Assembly: GCA_043228905.1 (NCBI GenBank)
Contig: JBHGNT010000012.1
Span: 15,934,001-15,998,000 of the forward strand
Length of the DNA: 64,000 bases
Direction: 5' to 3'
Source of the DNA: Azolla caroliniana
Taxonomy: Eukaryota; Polypodiophyta
The notes beneath the pieces were generated by a model. It saw only the letters and a program-made list of their open reading frames with translations, had not been told where the DNA came from and did no database searches. The translations under genes were made by a program, and so were the position numbers. Below, one piece after another: positions 1-11,995 of the stretch. How positions within the stretch are numbered: position 1 is the stretch's first letter; each line of letters starts with the position of its first letter.

Positions 1-170
1 ACTTTTTCGGGAAGTCTCTACGCCATGTGATTTGCATTCCAAACATTCAGGAACAGGCAAATGTGGGTTGCGGCATTGGTTTCGCCATTGAAGCGGGGAT
101 AAGAGAAGGCCATGTTGGACGCTACAACAAGCAGGGAAAGACCACAGTGCTTCTGTGGTGAGCACAGTTC
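1..170 (-). pseudogene. Gypsy (H-family) gag fragment, antisense
   Basis: Read on the minus strand, bases 1-115 encode PRFNGET followed by FLNVWN, matching the gag start of element H at 46160-46250 (TFSYPRFNGET, SFLNVWN). A stop interrupts the frame soon after. It is a decayed scrap of a Tat-like Gypsy gag running off the left edge. Bases 171-367 hold nothing I can identify; the short open frames there on both strands do not resemble any domain. Confidence 0.55.
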
Positions 171-429
171 TTGCTTGTCGCCGGGGTATTTTGTGAGCGG
201 GAAAACTTCTTTGTGGTCCTGACAAGTATCACTGAGGTCACTGAGGCGAGGTTTTTGCCATGCACGTTCCTCACCCCGGCGTGTGATGGGCTTTGTGATT
301 GGTCAGTCTTGTCGTGTTGGTTCTCTGGGATGTCTGCGGTTAAACATCCATTCGTCGTTGTTCGTCTGTGAGAAGACACATATCACCAAGCGTGCCAAAA
401 CTGTTACCGATTAGGAACACAGTCTACGG

Positions 430-1590
430 TCAGTCCTTCGACCTAGACCTCAAAGTGACGGTGTTGCAACAAATGGTACCTCCCCATATCCTAGTAGCGT
501 ATAAGGGGCTGAAGCAAGCCCCGCGTGCCTGGAACGCAAAGATCACGCAGCAACTGCGTCGGATGGGCTTTGCAACGTCAAAATCGGACTCTTCCCTGTT
601 CATCCGGAAAGGTGAACTCGGTTCGGTCAGTATTTTACTGTATGTTGATGACTTGGTCATCACCGGTGTCGACCTAGGTGAAATCGAACGCGTGAAGCTC
701 TAGCTTGCGGCATCGTTTGACATGAAGGATCTTGGGGATCTTCATTACTTCCTCGGAATCCAAGTGATATGTACCCCCGAAGGCATATTGATCAGCCAAC
801 GCCATTATGTGTTGAGTATGCTCTTCAAATTTGGGATGGCCGACTGTAAGTCCGTCTCGACTCCTCTGGATAGAACCATTAAGCTTCGCCCCAATTCCGG
901 AAAGGTATGCGACCCGACGAGGTTCCGACAAATTGTCGGAAGCCTTATCTACTTGACAATCACCTAACCCGATCTCAGTTATCCGGTCGGGGTGATCAGT
1001 CAGTTCATGGCGCGACCTACCGAGGAGCACCTTCAGTGTGCGCAATGCGTACTGCAGTACGTAAGCGGCACTAAGGACCAGGGACTCCTATATCGGACCG
1101 GTACAACCTCGCAGTTGGTCGGCTACATCGATGTTGATTGGGCTGGCAACGCCACCGATCGCTGATCCATGTCCGGATACGCGTTCTCTCTTGGGAGTGC
1201 CGTGATAGCGTGGAGCAGTAAGAAGCAGCCGAAAGTTGCACTGTCGAGCACCAAAGTTGAGTATCGAGGAGCGGCTGTCGCGACATGCGAAGCCATATGG
1301 TTGAAGCGGCTACTTAAGGACATGCAAGAGGAGGTGTGTGATCCGACGACGACCTATTGCGACAACCTCCGTAGCATCCAGCTTGCGAAGAACCCTATTT
1401 TCCACACACGGACCAATCACATTGAGGTGCACTACCATTTTGTCCGTGAGTGTGTCCTTTCTGGTGAAGTCGAACTTCAGTATGTTCCGACGGATAGACA
1501 AACTGCCGACATCTTCACCAAGCCCCTTGGTCTGGACAAGTTGTGGTAGTTCTCGGGTGCGCTTGGGTTGCATCACCTTGACGTGCCAAA
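430..1590 (+). pseudogene. Copia RT-RNase H remnant (element A)
   Basis: Three frames carry the C-terminal half of a Copia pol. The first contains KGLKQAPRAW and the RT catalytic LLYVDD (about 640-655); the second contains FDMKDLGDLHYFLGIQ; the third carries RNase H with VALSST, a CDN motif and FTKPLG near the end. The pieces are separated by TAG at 701-703, TAA at 964-966 and TGA at 1163-1165. RNase H has STKVEY where the family has STEAEY, so an acidic residue has become Lys. The N-terminal part of RT is scrambled. The gene cannot give a working polymerase. Two of the three stops replace likely Gln or Arg codons. Confidence 0.85.
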
Positions 1591-2125
1591 CTTGAGGGGG
1601 AGAACAGTCTCGAAAGACCGAGCAAGGGAGTAGGAAGAGAGCGGAAGAGCCCGTGACACCGAGTTGGATGAAGAATTCGACTTCGGATCAACTGAAGAAG
1701 TTGAGGGCGGATCCTCGGAAGAGTCCAAAAGTGGACATAAGGGGCGCAGGCGAAAGAAAGAGCCGAAGCCAACCAAGCATGGGGGAGATGACATCGTCAA
1801 GGGCGAGAAGACCGAAGACGAGTTGGAGACAGCCAACTAGGATGAGAGCGAAAACCGATCGGAGGTAGCCGAGTCGGTTCGGATGTTTGATTCGGATACA
1901 CTGAATGAACCGAGGGCCAAGCAGAAAAGAAGGAAACAGGAGAAGCGCCAACACCACGACAGCAAGGAAGCTGTGAAGGGCCGTGGGAGGAGACAAGCTG
2001 ACCGGAAGGGTCGAAGCGCGTAGAGTCGAACAGGTCAAGGAGTGCGAGAGAGGCGTAAAGCTAGAAGGAACCAGAGCACAGATCCGGAATAGCAGATGGA
2101 ACCTCAAGTTGAGCTTGAGGGGGAG

Positions 2126-2593
2126 TGTTGAGATACAAGCTCAACATTGGCCGAATCGGTTGTGTAAGCTGAGAACCGGATCGGTTGGGACCGATCGGTT
2201 AGGCCGGACCGATGCGTAAATCGGTAAGCAAAACATGGTTGTATCGGTGCGTAAAATGGATGCGTAAATGGTACGCACACCAGTGCATAACGAGAGGCTG
2301 TATCAGTGCATAAACCGAAAGGTCGTTTGAGAGATATTCCTTGTAAGGAGTAATTTTGGGAGTGAGTGTCGAGGCTCATTTATGAGCAGTCCAGTACTGT
2401 CAGTACTCGTGTCAGCCCGATTGTCAAGGCTTGTATAAAAGTGCTCACTAAGCACATCCTATGTACAGATTGAGTATTATTTTGAATTGAGTTCTGTATG
2501 TTCTCTCTCTATCTCTCCCACGTACTGTGTATATTCAAGCTCTCCATTAAACTTGCATTTTTTCCCTCTGTTCGTTTTTCTATATCTTTCACA
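2126..2593 (+). repeat. 3' LTR of Copia A
   Basis: It starts TGTTGAGATA directly after the purine tract CTTGAGGGGGAG and ends TTTCACA. A TATA-like TATAAAA lies at 2434-2440. Its first half contains imperfect repeats of a motif resembling tcggtgcgtaaa (about 2210-2330). The 3' end is set by the switch to element B sequence. Confidence 0.75.
2434..2440 (+). promoter_or_regulatory. TATA box in LTR A
   Basis: TATAAAA about 160 bases before the LTR end, the usual place for the LTR promoter that drives the genomic transcript. Confidence 0.45.
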
Positions 2594-5166
2594 GAGGCTC
2601 CAAGTTTTGTTCTTTAATAAGGCTTTCATCTCTTCTTCTATGCCTGCTCTCCATTTAGGGCTATTGATACCAGACAATGCTTCTCTAACGGTAATAATCA
2701 ACTCATTTGTGCTATCCAGATCTTCTTCAACTATAAGAGCATCCATTTTGAGGTCCACAAAGTGTGCCTTGAATTTGTTGAGTTCCTTATAGATATCAAA
2801 CAACAAGCATGTACGAAGAGGTGGTGAGTCGTTATCATATGGGTTTGGATAGTTTTGCGAGGATTGTGATTTTGAGTTGATTGAAAAATCACTAGTGATG
2901 TCGGGCGATTCAAGATTAAATGGCGGAATGATTAAGAGCATGTTGATTAGAGGTCGAGAAATTTGATAAAGAGAGTGGTAAAGTGTTAAATGTATGTAAG
3001 TGTGGTGAAGACAAGGTTGATGGAGATGATGTGTTTGTGAGGTCATCATAATGTGTAGAGTTGGATGGTGTGAGTCCACTATCAAGATGTGGGTGAATGT
3101 AGTTAGTTTGTTTAGGTTGGGTAGTTCTTTTATGTTGGTTGGTTAGATTTAAAGATGTAATTTTCATCTTACTTTTATTTTTATTAACTTTAAATTTAAA
3201 TGTTGGTTTCTTATGCAAACAGAGTCGAACAGGAGGAGTTCTTGGAGCAAAGGAGATGGGAGGAGATGCAAGGGGTTGATGTGTAGGAGAGATCGGAGGA
3301 GGTGCAAGGGGCTGATCAACATGAATAAAAAGGCGAGGGATTACCACATAACAATCAACAACATCGGGGACTTCATCAAAGGGAGAGGCGGCGATGATAT
3401 TGGCGGCTTTCTTCGATCGATTGCTAGCGGCAATCGCAACGGCATCAACATCCTTTTGTCGGTGGCAAGGGCGGCGATTATCATCATCAATGTTGTTGTG
3501 TTGGTAGCAAAAGGCGGCATCGGCGGCAATGTTGTGTGGGAGGTGGCGTTCGTCAGCAACAACGATGTCTTGTTGGTGGGAGGCGGCAGCGGCAAGGCTG
3601 GTTGAAAGCTAGTGATCATTAGCAACAACGATTTTTTGTTGGCGAAAGGCGGCGGCGGCAGCGACGCTGGTTCGGAGGCAGCGGTGGCGGTGCTGTTTGG
3701 GAGGCGAAGTCGATGTCATCAGTGGCAAAAACATTGTTTGGAGAGCAAGAGACATTGTTAGCAATATTGTTGTGTGGGCAGCAGAAGGCGGTGGCGGCGG
3801 CTCTGTTTGGAGAGCGGCGTACATCAATGACAATGTTGTTATGAGATTGGCGAACGGTGGAGGCATCGTCTTCTAATTGTTCGTCTCCTTTACGAATATC
3901 ATTTTTAAGGTTATGTGTTGGTGTCGTGGATTCAAGAAAGGGTGACTCATCAAATTTGACAGTACGACTATAAAAGAAGGTGTTCTTGGTTGGGTCAAAT
4001 AAACGGTAAGCCTTGTGGTCGTTTGCATCTCCGTACCCAATGAAAATCGCTTTTCTAGCTCTTTGTTCTAACTTGGATAGTTTTTCAACAGGAACAATGG
4101 CATACGCAAGGCAACCAAAGATTTTGAGATCTTGCATATTTGGTTTTACTCCAAACCATAACTTGTATGGTGTGATTAATAACCCAATTGTTCGATGATA
4201 GTTACGATTTTGGCGATAACATGCTGTTGCGATAGATTCTTCCCAAAATGAGGGCGAAAGTGACGTGAGGTTCATTCGATTTTTTTGTTCGGCTAGACCA
4301 TTTTGTTGTGGTGTCAAAGGAATAGAAATTCGTTGTAAAATTCCATGGTCTTTACAAAATTTTGTAAACTTGTTAGATGTATATTCTCCTCCCCCGTCAG
4401 ATTGTAGACATGTGAATTGTAGATTTAGTTGTTTTTCTGTTAGTGATTTGTAATTTGTAAAAGCTGTAAAAGCTTGGTCTTTGCTTTTGAGGAATGCAAG
4501 TATCGTAAACCTTGTATAATCATCGATGAAACTAATGAAATATTTTGATTTTAAAAGTGTCTGAGTTGGGAATTGACCGCATATGTCATTGTGGACGAGT
4601 TCAAGTGGTCGACTTCTTCGTGAGTTACTTGTAGGAAACCTTGATGATGCCATTTTGCTGAACAAGCACGCCTCACATAAGTCGATTTTGCAAAACATAT
4701 CCTTTGGGACTCCTTGAGCAAGCTTGTGAGTTTGGAGTGTTCGCATAGCAACAAGGTGTGGATGTTCGAGACGATAGTGCTAAAGTAAGGTGAGTTCCTG
4801 TTGTCTTTCGATTTCGGTTGTGTGAACTTCGTTTTTTGATTGGGTTGTTGGATGTACACTAATTGGATATAACCCTCCTTGTCTTTTGCAGGACGTTCGT
4901 ATCCTGAGACCATTTGGTAGAGGATGACGAATCACGACTTGGTTATGATGGAACTCGATGATGGTTCCATTCGAAGTTGCTTAACTTATTGAAAGGAGGT
5001 TCTTGGTGATACCAGGCATGTGGTACACATCATTTATGATGAAGTTTCCTCCTCCAAGGAGATGAAAAGTAAGTTGGCCTTTGCGTAATGCTTGTTTTAC
5101 TCCATTATTTCCAAATCTAACAGTTATTGGATTTTGTAGGGGTGTGTACCTTTGAAGCCAATCCGA
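2594..5166 (-). pseudogene. Copia integrase and RT start (element B)
   Basis: Frames at 4913-4551 and 4746-3619 carry integrase: a zinc-binding segment ending CEACLF, then catalytic acids in VHNDICG, QSDGGGEY and NGLAEQKNR. Compared with D, about 11 codons after the last catalytic Glu are deleted. The following linker is Pro/Ala/Arg rich and frameshifted. The last segment (3085-2594) reaches the RT start (WRAGIEEEMKALL, KNKTWS) and stops at the A insertion. The integrase would join element DNA to the genome; this copy is dead. Confidence 0.8.
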
Positions 5167-6218
5167 TCAATGTGTGAGGTGGTTCATTGCTCCAGTGTCG
5201 AGATACCATTTGTCATCCTTCTTTGTTGGTATATCCGCGACAACTGCTTCAGTCACGAGAGCTTGCATCAAGTCGTTGTAACCGTCTTCTTCATATTCAT
5301 CTATTTCTTCCATTGAGGAAACACAAACCTCTTCTTCTTCTTCTTCTTCTTCTCCATTTCTCTCTTTCACGAATTCTTCTACAACCTGCACTTGTGGTCG
5401 ACGGATGTTGCTTGGGAATCTTTGAATGGACTTTTGTTTTGCCTTATATTCTTGTGGTGTGTGGCCTGGTCTTTTGCAAATGTTGCAATAAGACTTAGTG
5501 AACTTCATTCCTCCTTTAGTCATAGGTGCATTAGTCCACTGAAACTCTTGTATCTTGCTTGTGGTTTGTAATGAGGTTGATAGGCTGCCATAGCGATTGC
5601 TTGTGTTGATGTGTTTTCTTCTCTTGTCTTTCTCATCGAGTCTTCTTGTCTTATGTCTCCCATGAGATCTTCCACAGTAGCTTGTTTATTTAAATTTTGT
5701 GTTGTCACAAATGATGACCAAGAAGAGGGTAAAGCACCTAATAATAAACATCTTTGTAGTTTGTCGGAAATGTCCAAGCTAGATGTAATTGTATCATCCA
5801 ATTTCTTTTCACAAGTTGTTAGAAAATTATCTACATCTTCTTCTTCTTTCATTATAAATGTGATATATGCATGTAGTGTGTGCACTTGTGCTGCATCCGT
5901 CTTTGGTTCGTATTGTGTCTTTAATTTCTCCCAAATTTGATGCGAAGTTTGTAATTTTCTAACTGCTTCTCCGTGAACATCTGATATATGTGCTAATAAT
6001 TCCATCTTTGCTACAAGATCTTTATCTTCTCAAATAACTTGATCAAGTCTGGGGAGATCAGGTTTTGTTGATAATCCTGACACTACATCCCAAAGTTTGT
6101 AGTGTTGAAATAATAATTCGAGTTGAGCACTCCAAATGCGATAATTTTGCTTTGATAACTTTACTAATGAAAGTTTATGTGTGTTGAGAATGTTGACAAG
6201 AGTTGAGGATTGTGCCAT
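5167..6218 (-). pseudogene. Copia gag and protease start (element B)
   Basis: Gag begins at the ATG at 6216-6218 (MAQSSTLVNI), just inside the LTR and primer site, and continues after a frame break in a second segment (6005-5520) of UBN2-type gag sequence (CEKKLDDTI, LLLGALPSSW). A third segment (5523-5167) has a zinc knuckle CNICKRPGHTPQEY, in which the last Cys of CCHC is Tyr, an acidic run of Glu codons, and the protease motif WYLDTGAMNHLTH. It ends at TGA 5167-5169, where the relative D has an Arg codon (CGA). Gag would package RNA and protease would mature the polyprotein; both are broken. Confidence 0.8.
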
Positions 6219-6332
6219 ATTTATGGAAGAGGGCTATGCGGCTTAACGCTTGTCTTGATGACAAATCGTTCAACGCTCCTAGGATTCTCTAGTCTTATTT
6301 GATAGATGCGGAAATCTATAAATTTGATACCA

Positions 6333-6595
6333 TGTAGAATTCGGAAACTATACAAATAGAGAATGATTGCTAGAGAGAGAGATCACACATACATAAAATT
6401 TATTCTATATTGATTGTGTGTTTATTATATTAGCCAAGTGGCTTGTTTATAGAGCCGATGAACAAAAAGTTATGCCTCTTCAATGAAGAGTTTTCTCAAA
6501 AGTCTAATAATAAATAACTCATAATAAATAACTCTTCGTAATTACTTATTTTTAATAATAATAATAATATAATATTTAGATTAAATATTTCCACA
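6333..6595 (-). repeat. 5' LTR of Copia B
   Basis: On the minus strand it begins TGTGGAAATATTTAA and ends GAATTCTACA, followed at once by TGGTATCA (6325-6332, minus), the tRNA-iMet primer site. It is homologous to the 225-bp LTRs of D but is 263 bp long because of a longer AT-rich middle. Confidence 0.85.
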
Positions 6596-6880
6596 CCTTG
6601 TATTACTCTTTCTGTGTCATTTTCGCCTCCCTTTGTTTCTCAAGTGTTTGTTCGGCTCATGTGGTTGCCTCTTTTTGTTCGTCGAGAGTGGCTAAAGTCG
6701 TTCATGCGCGATAATTGACACATCCATCTTGTCTTGGACTGCCTTCACAGTTTTTGGGCAGTATCCCCAACGCTCGTTTCTCAGTCCGATGATTGTTGGA
6801 GTTCAGAACAGAGCCAATCGATTTTCGTTTCGGCATTTGCGGCCGCCTTCTTCGCCTTCACCGTTACCGCATGATTTGCC
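6596..6880 (-). pseudogene. Coiled-coil tail of L post-integrase module
   Basis: From the C insertion point (TSD ttgcc at 6876-6880) the minus-strand frame continues an Ala/Lys-rich helix (KAKKAAANAETKIDWL) to TGA at 6781-6783. Another frame from about 6700 to 6600 keeps coiled-coil character (TLDEQKEATT, TLEKQREAKM) between stops. The protein therefore once extended further. Function unknown. Confidence 0.5.
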
Positions 6881-6914
6881 TGTTGGGAAAGAAAAGAAAG
6901 AGAGATAGAAAGAA

Positions 6915-6956
<42 letters not shown>

Positions 6957-7135
6957 GGAAAACAGAGAAAGCGTTTTATTATTATTATAATGCCCCTTAC
7001 AATGAATACAACGTTGGTGGTGGCTTTATAAGACCACCACCAATAGGCTTACGGTTTCCTTCTCATGAAGGAAACCGATTTCATAAGAACTACATATTAA
7101 TATATTTTACTTTATTTTGCTTATTATTTTCCTCA
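6881..7135 (-). repeat. 3' LTR of Copia C
   Basis: On the minus strand TGAGGAAAAT to CTTTCCCAACA. Contains a GA microsatellite at about 6918-6953. The purine tract GCTTAGGGGGGAG (minus strand) abuts it at 7136-7148. Confidence 0.9.
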
Positions 7136-7156
7136 CTCCCCCCTAAGCAAAATTTT

Positions 7157-10100
7157 CTAGAAGTGTAGGTTTTCATCTTTATCTTCGATTACATCAATTA
7201 ATCCAACTTGCTTGCAACAAATAATGTGCTTAGAATGTTGAAGAGGCTTCGTTAGAAAATCAGCCCACATTTGATGAGTGGGAGCAAACTTTAACTCTAT
7301 CTTCTTTGTTTCAATGAGATCACGAAGAAAGTGATGCTTCAAATCCACATGACGAATATTGTCGCTCATCTTTGGATTGTTGGCTAACTTGATGCAAGAT
7401 TGATTATCACAAAATAAAGTCACTGGTGGAATAGTAAATAGCTTAAATTCATCGAGCATAGCTTTAATCCATATGCCTTCTTTAGCCGCTAAAGCCGCGG
7501 CAACATATTCAGCTTCGGTGGATGACAATGCTACGGTAGTTTGTTTCTTTGACTTCCACGAAATTGCACCACCAGCTAGTGTGTAAACATATCCACCTAT
7601 TGACTTGCGATCGTCTACATCTCCCCCCCAGTCCGAGTCTGACCAACCAATTAGTTGGCTAGAGGGATTTGTCCATCCGTGCACAAGTGTGGTTGACTCG
7701 GATTGTGTGGCAGAGTAAGTCAACGCATAATGTTGAGTGTGCTTCAAGTATCGTAGTAATCTTTTGAGCGTGATCCAATGCTTTGGTCCTGGATTAGACA
7801 TGAAACGAGAAAGAAAACCGGCGGCAAAGCAAATATCGGGACGTGTGCAACTTACTAGATATCTTATACACCCAAGGATTTGCTTATAGGGTACATCCTT
7901 CATTTCGGAAATTTCTCGTTCATTTTTGGGAGAATCATCATTTGATAGTTTACATGGAGAGGTAAGAGGAGTATTAATAGGCTTACTATGGAGCATATCA
8001 AATTTTTGGAGGATAGAGTTAATATAATTTGATTGTGATAATGAGATAGTATGATTTGTTCTACTTTGAGTTATTTTGATGCCTAGAAAATGGGTCATAG
8101 GGCCTAAATCGGTAATAGGAAACACATATGCAAGTTCCTTCTTTGCAATAGCTAGATAAGATTTAGAGTTAGAGATCAAAGGCAAATCATCAACATAGAC
8201 ACCTATGATAACAAAATTGGCTTTGGCTTTTCTAACGTAGATATTTGGCTCATTGTTTAGACGATGATATCCAACTTTTATAAGAAAAGAGTGTAGTTTG
8301 TGATACCATATGTGTGGAGATTGCTTAAGGCCGTAAATAGATTTACGAAGTCGACAAACATGCGTCGGATGACTTGGATCTTCAAAAAATTGTGGTTGTT
8401 GTAGATAAAGTTCTTCATCTAAATCTCCATGAAGAAAAGCCGTTTGTACATCCAAGTGATGCAATTCTAGATCATGTTGTGCGGCAAGAGCAACGAGCAT
8501 TCGAAAACCACATATTTTTAGCGTTGGGCTAAATGTATCTTGAAAATCAATACCTGGTACTTGTGAAAATCCTCGAGCAACTACACGAGCCTTGAAGCGA
8601 ATTGGATTGCCATTACTATCTCGCTTTATGCGTAAGACTCATTTAGAACCAATTATTTGTCGATCTTTTGGAGGCTCAACGAGTGTCCACGTACCATTTT
8701 TAAGTAAAGCCTTCATTTCTTCTTCCATAGCTTTTCTCCATTTGATAGAATCCGATCCGGAAAGTGCATCTTTGGCCGATAGATTTGTGTCATCACTAAG
8801 GGTTGGAATATCTTCTTCTTGAATATAAGCTTCATGGTCCAAGTCCACGAAATGTGCTTCCATTTGATCAAGTTGTTCATAAATATTACTTAGAGATCTA
8901 TACTTTGGAGGTGGAGAGTTTGGTGGAGAAGTTGGTGATGACACTTGGAATGAAGGATTAGGAGAGGGAGTGGAGAAGATAACATTATTTGTATTATTAG
9001 AGGGAGTTAAACAATGTATATTTAAAGGAGTATGAGGAAGAGAATCATCTAGAGATTTGAATGAGGGAAGATGAGAAGAAGAATTAGTTGGTTGAGTAGG
9101 ATTGATCTTTGCCTTATGAATAGATGGAAGAGCAACACAAATTGTGGAAGTAGAGGATGAGCCAATGTTGGCTCCTTCAATATGAGAGCTATTAATATTA
9201 GAGATGGTTGAGGAAGATGGTTGTAAGTAGTTAGGGGTAGGTAATAAGGGAGGTAGATTAGAAGAGAGTGAAGATAAAACCTTTGTAGAAGGCCCATTTT
9301 CTTGGAATATCACATTACGACTAAAGAATATTCTTCGTTTTTGTGGATCGTAGAGCTTGTACGCCTTGTATCCTGAAGCTTCTCAATATCCGATGAAAGT
9401 TGATTTTGTAGCCCTTGGATCTAGCTTATTTCTTTGAACATTTGGCACAAAAGCATAAGCATCACAACCAAAAATACGAAGGTTACTTAAGTTAGGTTTG
9501 TGACCATGCCATAGTTCATAAGGGGTTTGGAGCCCCAAGGATCTATGAAATCCTCGATTTTGAATATAGCAAGCGGTGCCAACCGCTTCCTCCCAAAATT
9601 GAGGTGATAAGTGAGCAAATTGTAACATACTTCGAGCCATATTGAGAAGTGATCTATTCTTCCTTTCGGATACACCATTTTGTTGTGGTGTGTGTGGTGT
9701 TGATATTCTATGATGTATGCCTTCATTTAGATATAAACTTTGAAATTCATGAGACATATACTCACCACCACCATCGGTTTGAAGACTTTTAATCTTTGAT
9801 GATGTTTGCACTTTGACTCGAGCCTTGTATTCTTTGAATGCTTGATAAGCTTGACTTTTGTACTTGAGAAAATGCAAGATTGTAAATCGACTAAAGTCAT
9901 CTATAAAGCTAATGAAATATTTGGCTCCACTAAGAGAAGGGGTTGGAAAAGGTCCACATAGATCACTATGTACTAATGCAAGAGGGGTAGTGGCTCTAGA
10001 TCTATGCTTTGGGAATGGTTGTTGGGGCATTTTCCCAAGGATACAACTTTCACACAAAGAGATGGGCTTGAAAGGTTCTTTTGGCAAACCATGGACTAGA

Positions 10101-11568
10101 TTATTACATTGTAGTGTTTTAAGAGCATTGAAATGCATATGACCTAGACGAAAGTGCCAAAGAGAAGAAGGAGAATGAAGATTGGTTAAAGATATGGAGG
10201 ATTGTATTGGGGTAGTATGATGTGCTTCTAAAATAAGAGATGTAGGAATACATTTTATGGGATATAAGCCTCCTTCTCGTTTACAACATGTTCTAATAAG
10301 TTCTCCATTTGAAGCTTTATGTTTAATAATAGCATGGTTAGGATGAAATTCAATGATAGTACCATTTGTCGTTGCTTGACTAACCGATAGCAAGTGTTTG
10401 GTAATGCCCGGGACATAGAGAACTTCATTGATTGTGAAATGTCTTCCTCCTGTGACTTCAAACGTAATATCACCTTTGCCAATAGCTTGTTTAGTCCCAT
10501 TATTTCCAAATCTTACAATGATAGGAGGTTCAACATCCTTATAGTTACATAACCAATCTTTTCTATTAGTTAAGTGGTTAGTAGCACCAGTGTCGAGATA
10601 CCATATGTCATTTACATTACTTGGGTTTGGAATCGTCGCGGAAAGTGATTCAGCAATGAATGCTTGAAGGACGTCATCATACTTGTCGCCATTTTGATAT
10701 CCATCTCCTATGACTTTTTCATCATCCATCTCTTCTTCAACAAGATGGGCTTGTACACGCTTCCATGGTTGATAACTCTTGAAATTTGACTTTGCACGAC
10801 AATCTTTGGTTGCATGATTTGTACGTTTGCATATTTTACAATAGGTATTGTTGAACCGCATTTCTCCTTGTTTAGTGTTTTGATCTTTCTTTATCCACGG
10901 CTTCGAGCTTTCTCCTCTTTGGGTGAACCTTTTGTTCTTGTATGCTACCATTGCCATACTTGGAGTTGAATTTGAAGACCTTTGTGAACGCATTGTTTCC
11001 TCCTGTCTAATGTTTGCAAGAAGATCGATTAGCGTTGGACAATTTATAGAGTTTTGGGTGGTTCTAAAAGTGGACCACGAGTGAGGAAGAGCACCAAGGA
11101 GGAGAATCTTTTGTAATTTATCATGGATTTCTAATCCCGAAGTTAACACATCATCTAATTTCTTTTGCCATATTAATAGAAATTCACCAACTGGTTGTTC
11201 GTCATTCATTTTGTAATTAACAAGTGCTTGAAGTGTATGCGCTTGTTGGGCATCATTTTTCGGCTCGTAGATAGTTTGTAAGTGCTTCCACATTTCATGA
11301 GCCGTCTCCATTTTTCGCAATGTTTCTCCGGTGCCATCACTTACGTGCATTGGAATTTCCATTCTTGCACACAAATCTTTTTCTTCATATTCTTCAAGTT
11401 CTTCGCCTTTTTCAGGTTTGTTGACAATCCTGAAATTATGTCCCATACTTTATTATATTTAAAAAGTAATTCTAATCTTGCCTTCCAAATTCGATAATTT
11501 GTGTCCGATAATTTCTCGATCGTGAATTTTCGCATGTTGAGTTGCGACGACGACATAGATTGCGCCAT
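7157..11568 (-). pseudogene. Copia gag-pol polyprotein (element C)
   Basis: Starts at ATG 11566-11568 (MAQSMSSSQL). A frameshift near 11340-11446 joins the gag start to the main frame, which then runs to 7157 with two TGA stops: 9383-9385, inside FIGY after integrase, and 8639-8641, where RT should read KWV (TGG to TGA). Domains in order: UBN2-type gag; zinc knuckle CKICKRTNHATKDC; protease WYLDTGATNHLT; integrase with HSDLCG, QTDGGGEY and NGVSERKNR; RT with YVDDLPL; RNase H with SDSDWGG, STEAEY and CDNQSC. All catalytic residues remain, so three small lesions separate it from an intact polyprotein. It makes and inserts DNA copies of the element in the nucleus. Confidence 0.92.
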
Positions 11569-11718
11569 TATTGCAGAGGGCTGTCCGGATCAGCGCACGG
11601 CAAACACAAAATTGTCGTTCGTTATTTGACGATCTTGAACACTATGAATATAATTTATAGGGCACGTGTTTTGTAATTTTTTAGAAAGGCATTGGCTATA
11701 AGGCTATTAGGTCGTTTG

Positions 11719-11730
11719 GCTCTGATACCA
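11719..11730 (-). other. tRNA-iMet primer-binding site of Copia C
   Basis: The minus strand reads TGGTATCAGAGC directly after the 5' LTR, the standard plant Copia primer site complementary to the initiator tRNA-Met 3' end. Confidence 0.9.
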
Positions 11731-11760
11731 TGTTGGGAAAGAAAAGAAAGAGAGATAGAA

Positions 11761-11816
<56 letters not shown>

Positions 11817-11995
11817 GGAAAACAGAGAAAGCGTTTTATTATTATTATAATGCCCCTTACAATGAATACAACGTTGGTGGTGGCTTTATAAGACCACCAC
11901 CAATAGGCTTACGGTTTCCTTCTCATGAAGGAAACCGATTTCATAAGAACTACATATTAATATATTTTATTTTATTTTGCTTATTATTTTCCTCA
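11731..11995 (-). repeat. 5' LTR of Copia C
   Basis: 265 bp, nearly identical to 6881-7135, with a longer GA run (about 11766-11813). Confidence 0.92.

Larger units (their letters stand above)
368..2593 (+). mobile_element. Copia element A, 5'-truncated, with 3' LTR
   Basis: This is the 3' half of a Ty1/Copia LTR retrotransposon: end of reverse transcriptase, RNase H, a long untranslated tail (1591-2125, purine-rich, no further domain), a polypurine tract at 2113-2125 and one LTR at 2126-2593. No gag, protease or integrase precedes it, because sequence left of about 430 belongs to something else. The LTR end falls exactly where the RT frame of element B stops matching its intact relative D, so A appears to have inserted into B; the five bases after the LTR are gaggc. 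The matching left end lies outside the window or was deleted. Confidence 0.8.
2594..6595 (-). mobile_element. Copia element B, decayed, interrupted by A
   Basis: On the minus strand: 5' LTR (6333-6595), primer site (6325-6332), gag, protease, integrase and the start of RT, which breaks at 2594 where the LTR of A begins. It belongs to the same family as D: long stretches of nucleotide match, including the repeat-rich linker between integrase and RT. The missing RT-RNase H half should lie left of A, outside the window. The five bases flanking the 5' LTR are ccttg (6596-6600). Many frameshifts and stops make it older than C and D. Confidence 0.85.
6881..11995 (-). mobile_element. Copia element C, near-complete
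   Basis: Full-length Copia on the minus strand with two LTRs (11731-11995 as 5', 6881-7135 as 3'), tRNA-iMet primer site, gag-pol and purine tract. The flanking direct repeat ttgcc (6876-6880 and 11996-12000) is a perfect 5-bp target duplication. The two LTRs differ mainly in the length of a GA microsatellite, one 4-base indel and one substitution, so the insertion is recent. It interrupts the coiled-coil ORF of L. Confidence 0.95.

Noticed and set aside
1653-2107. Genes in the tail of Copia A (open frames on both strands)
   Set aside because: They lie between the RNase H end and the polypurine tract, overlap each other on both strands and have no recognisable motif; a decayed 3' UTR is simpler.
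5330-5360. Glu-rich run as a host acidic protein
   Set aside because: It is the Glu repeat between zinc knuckle and protease of Copia B, also present in D at about 16980.
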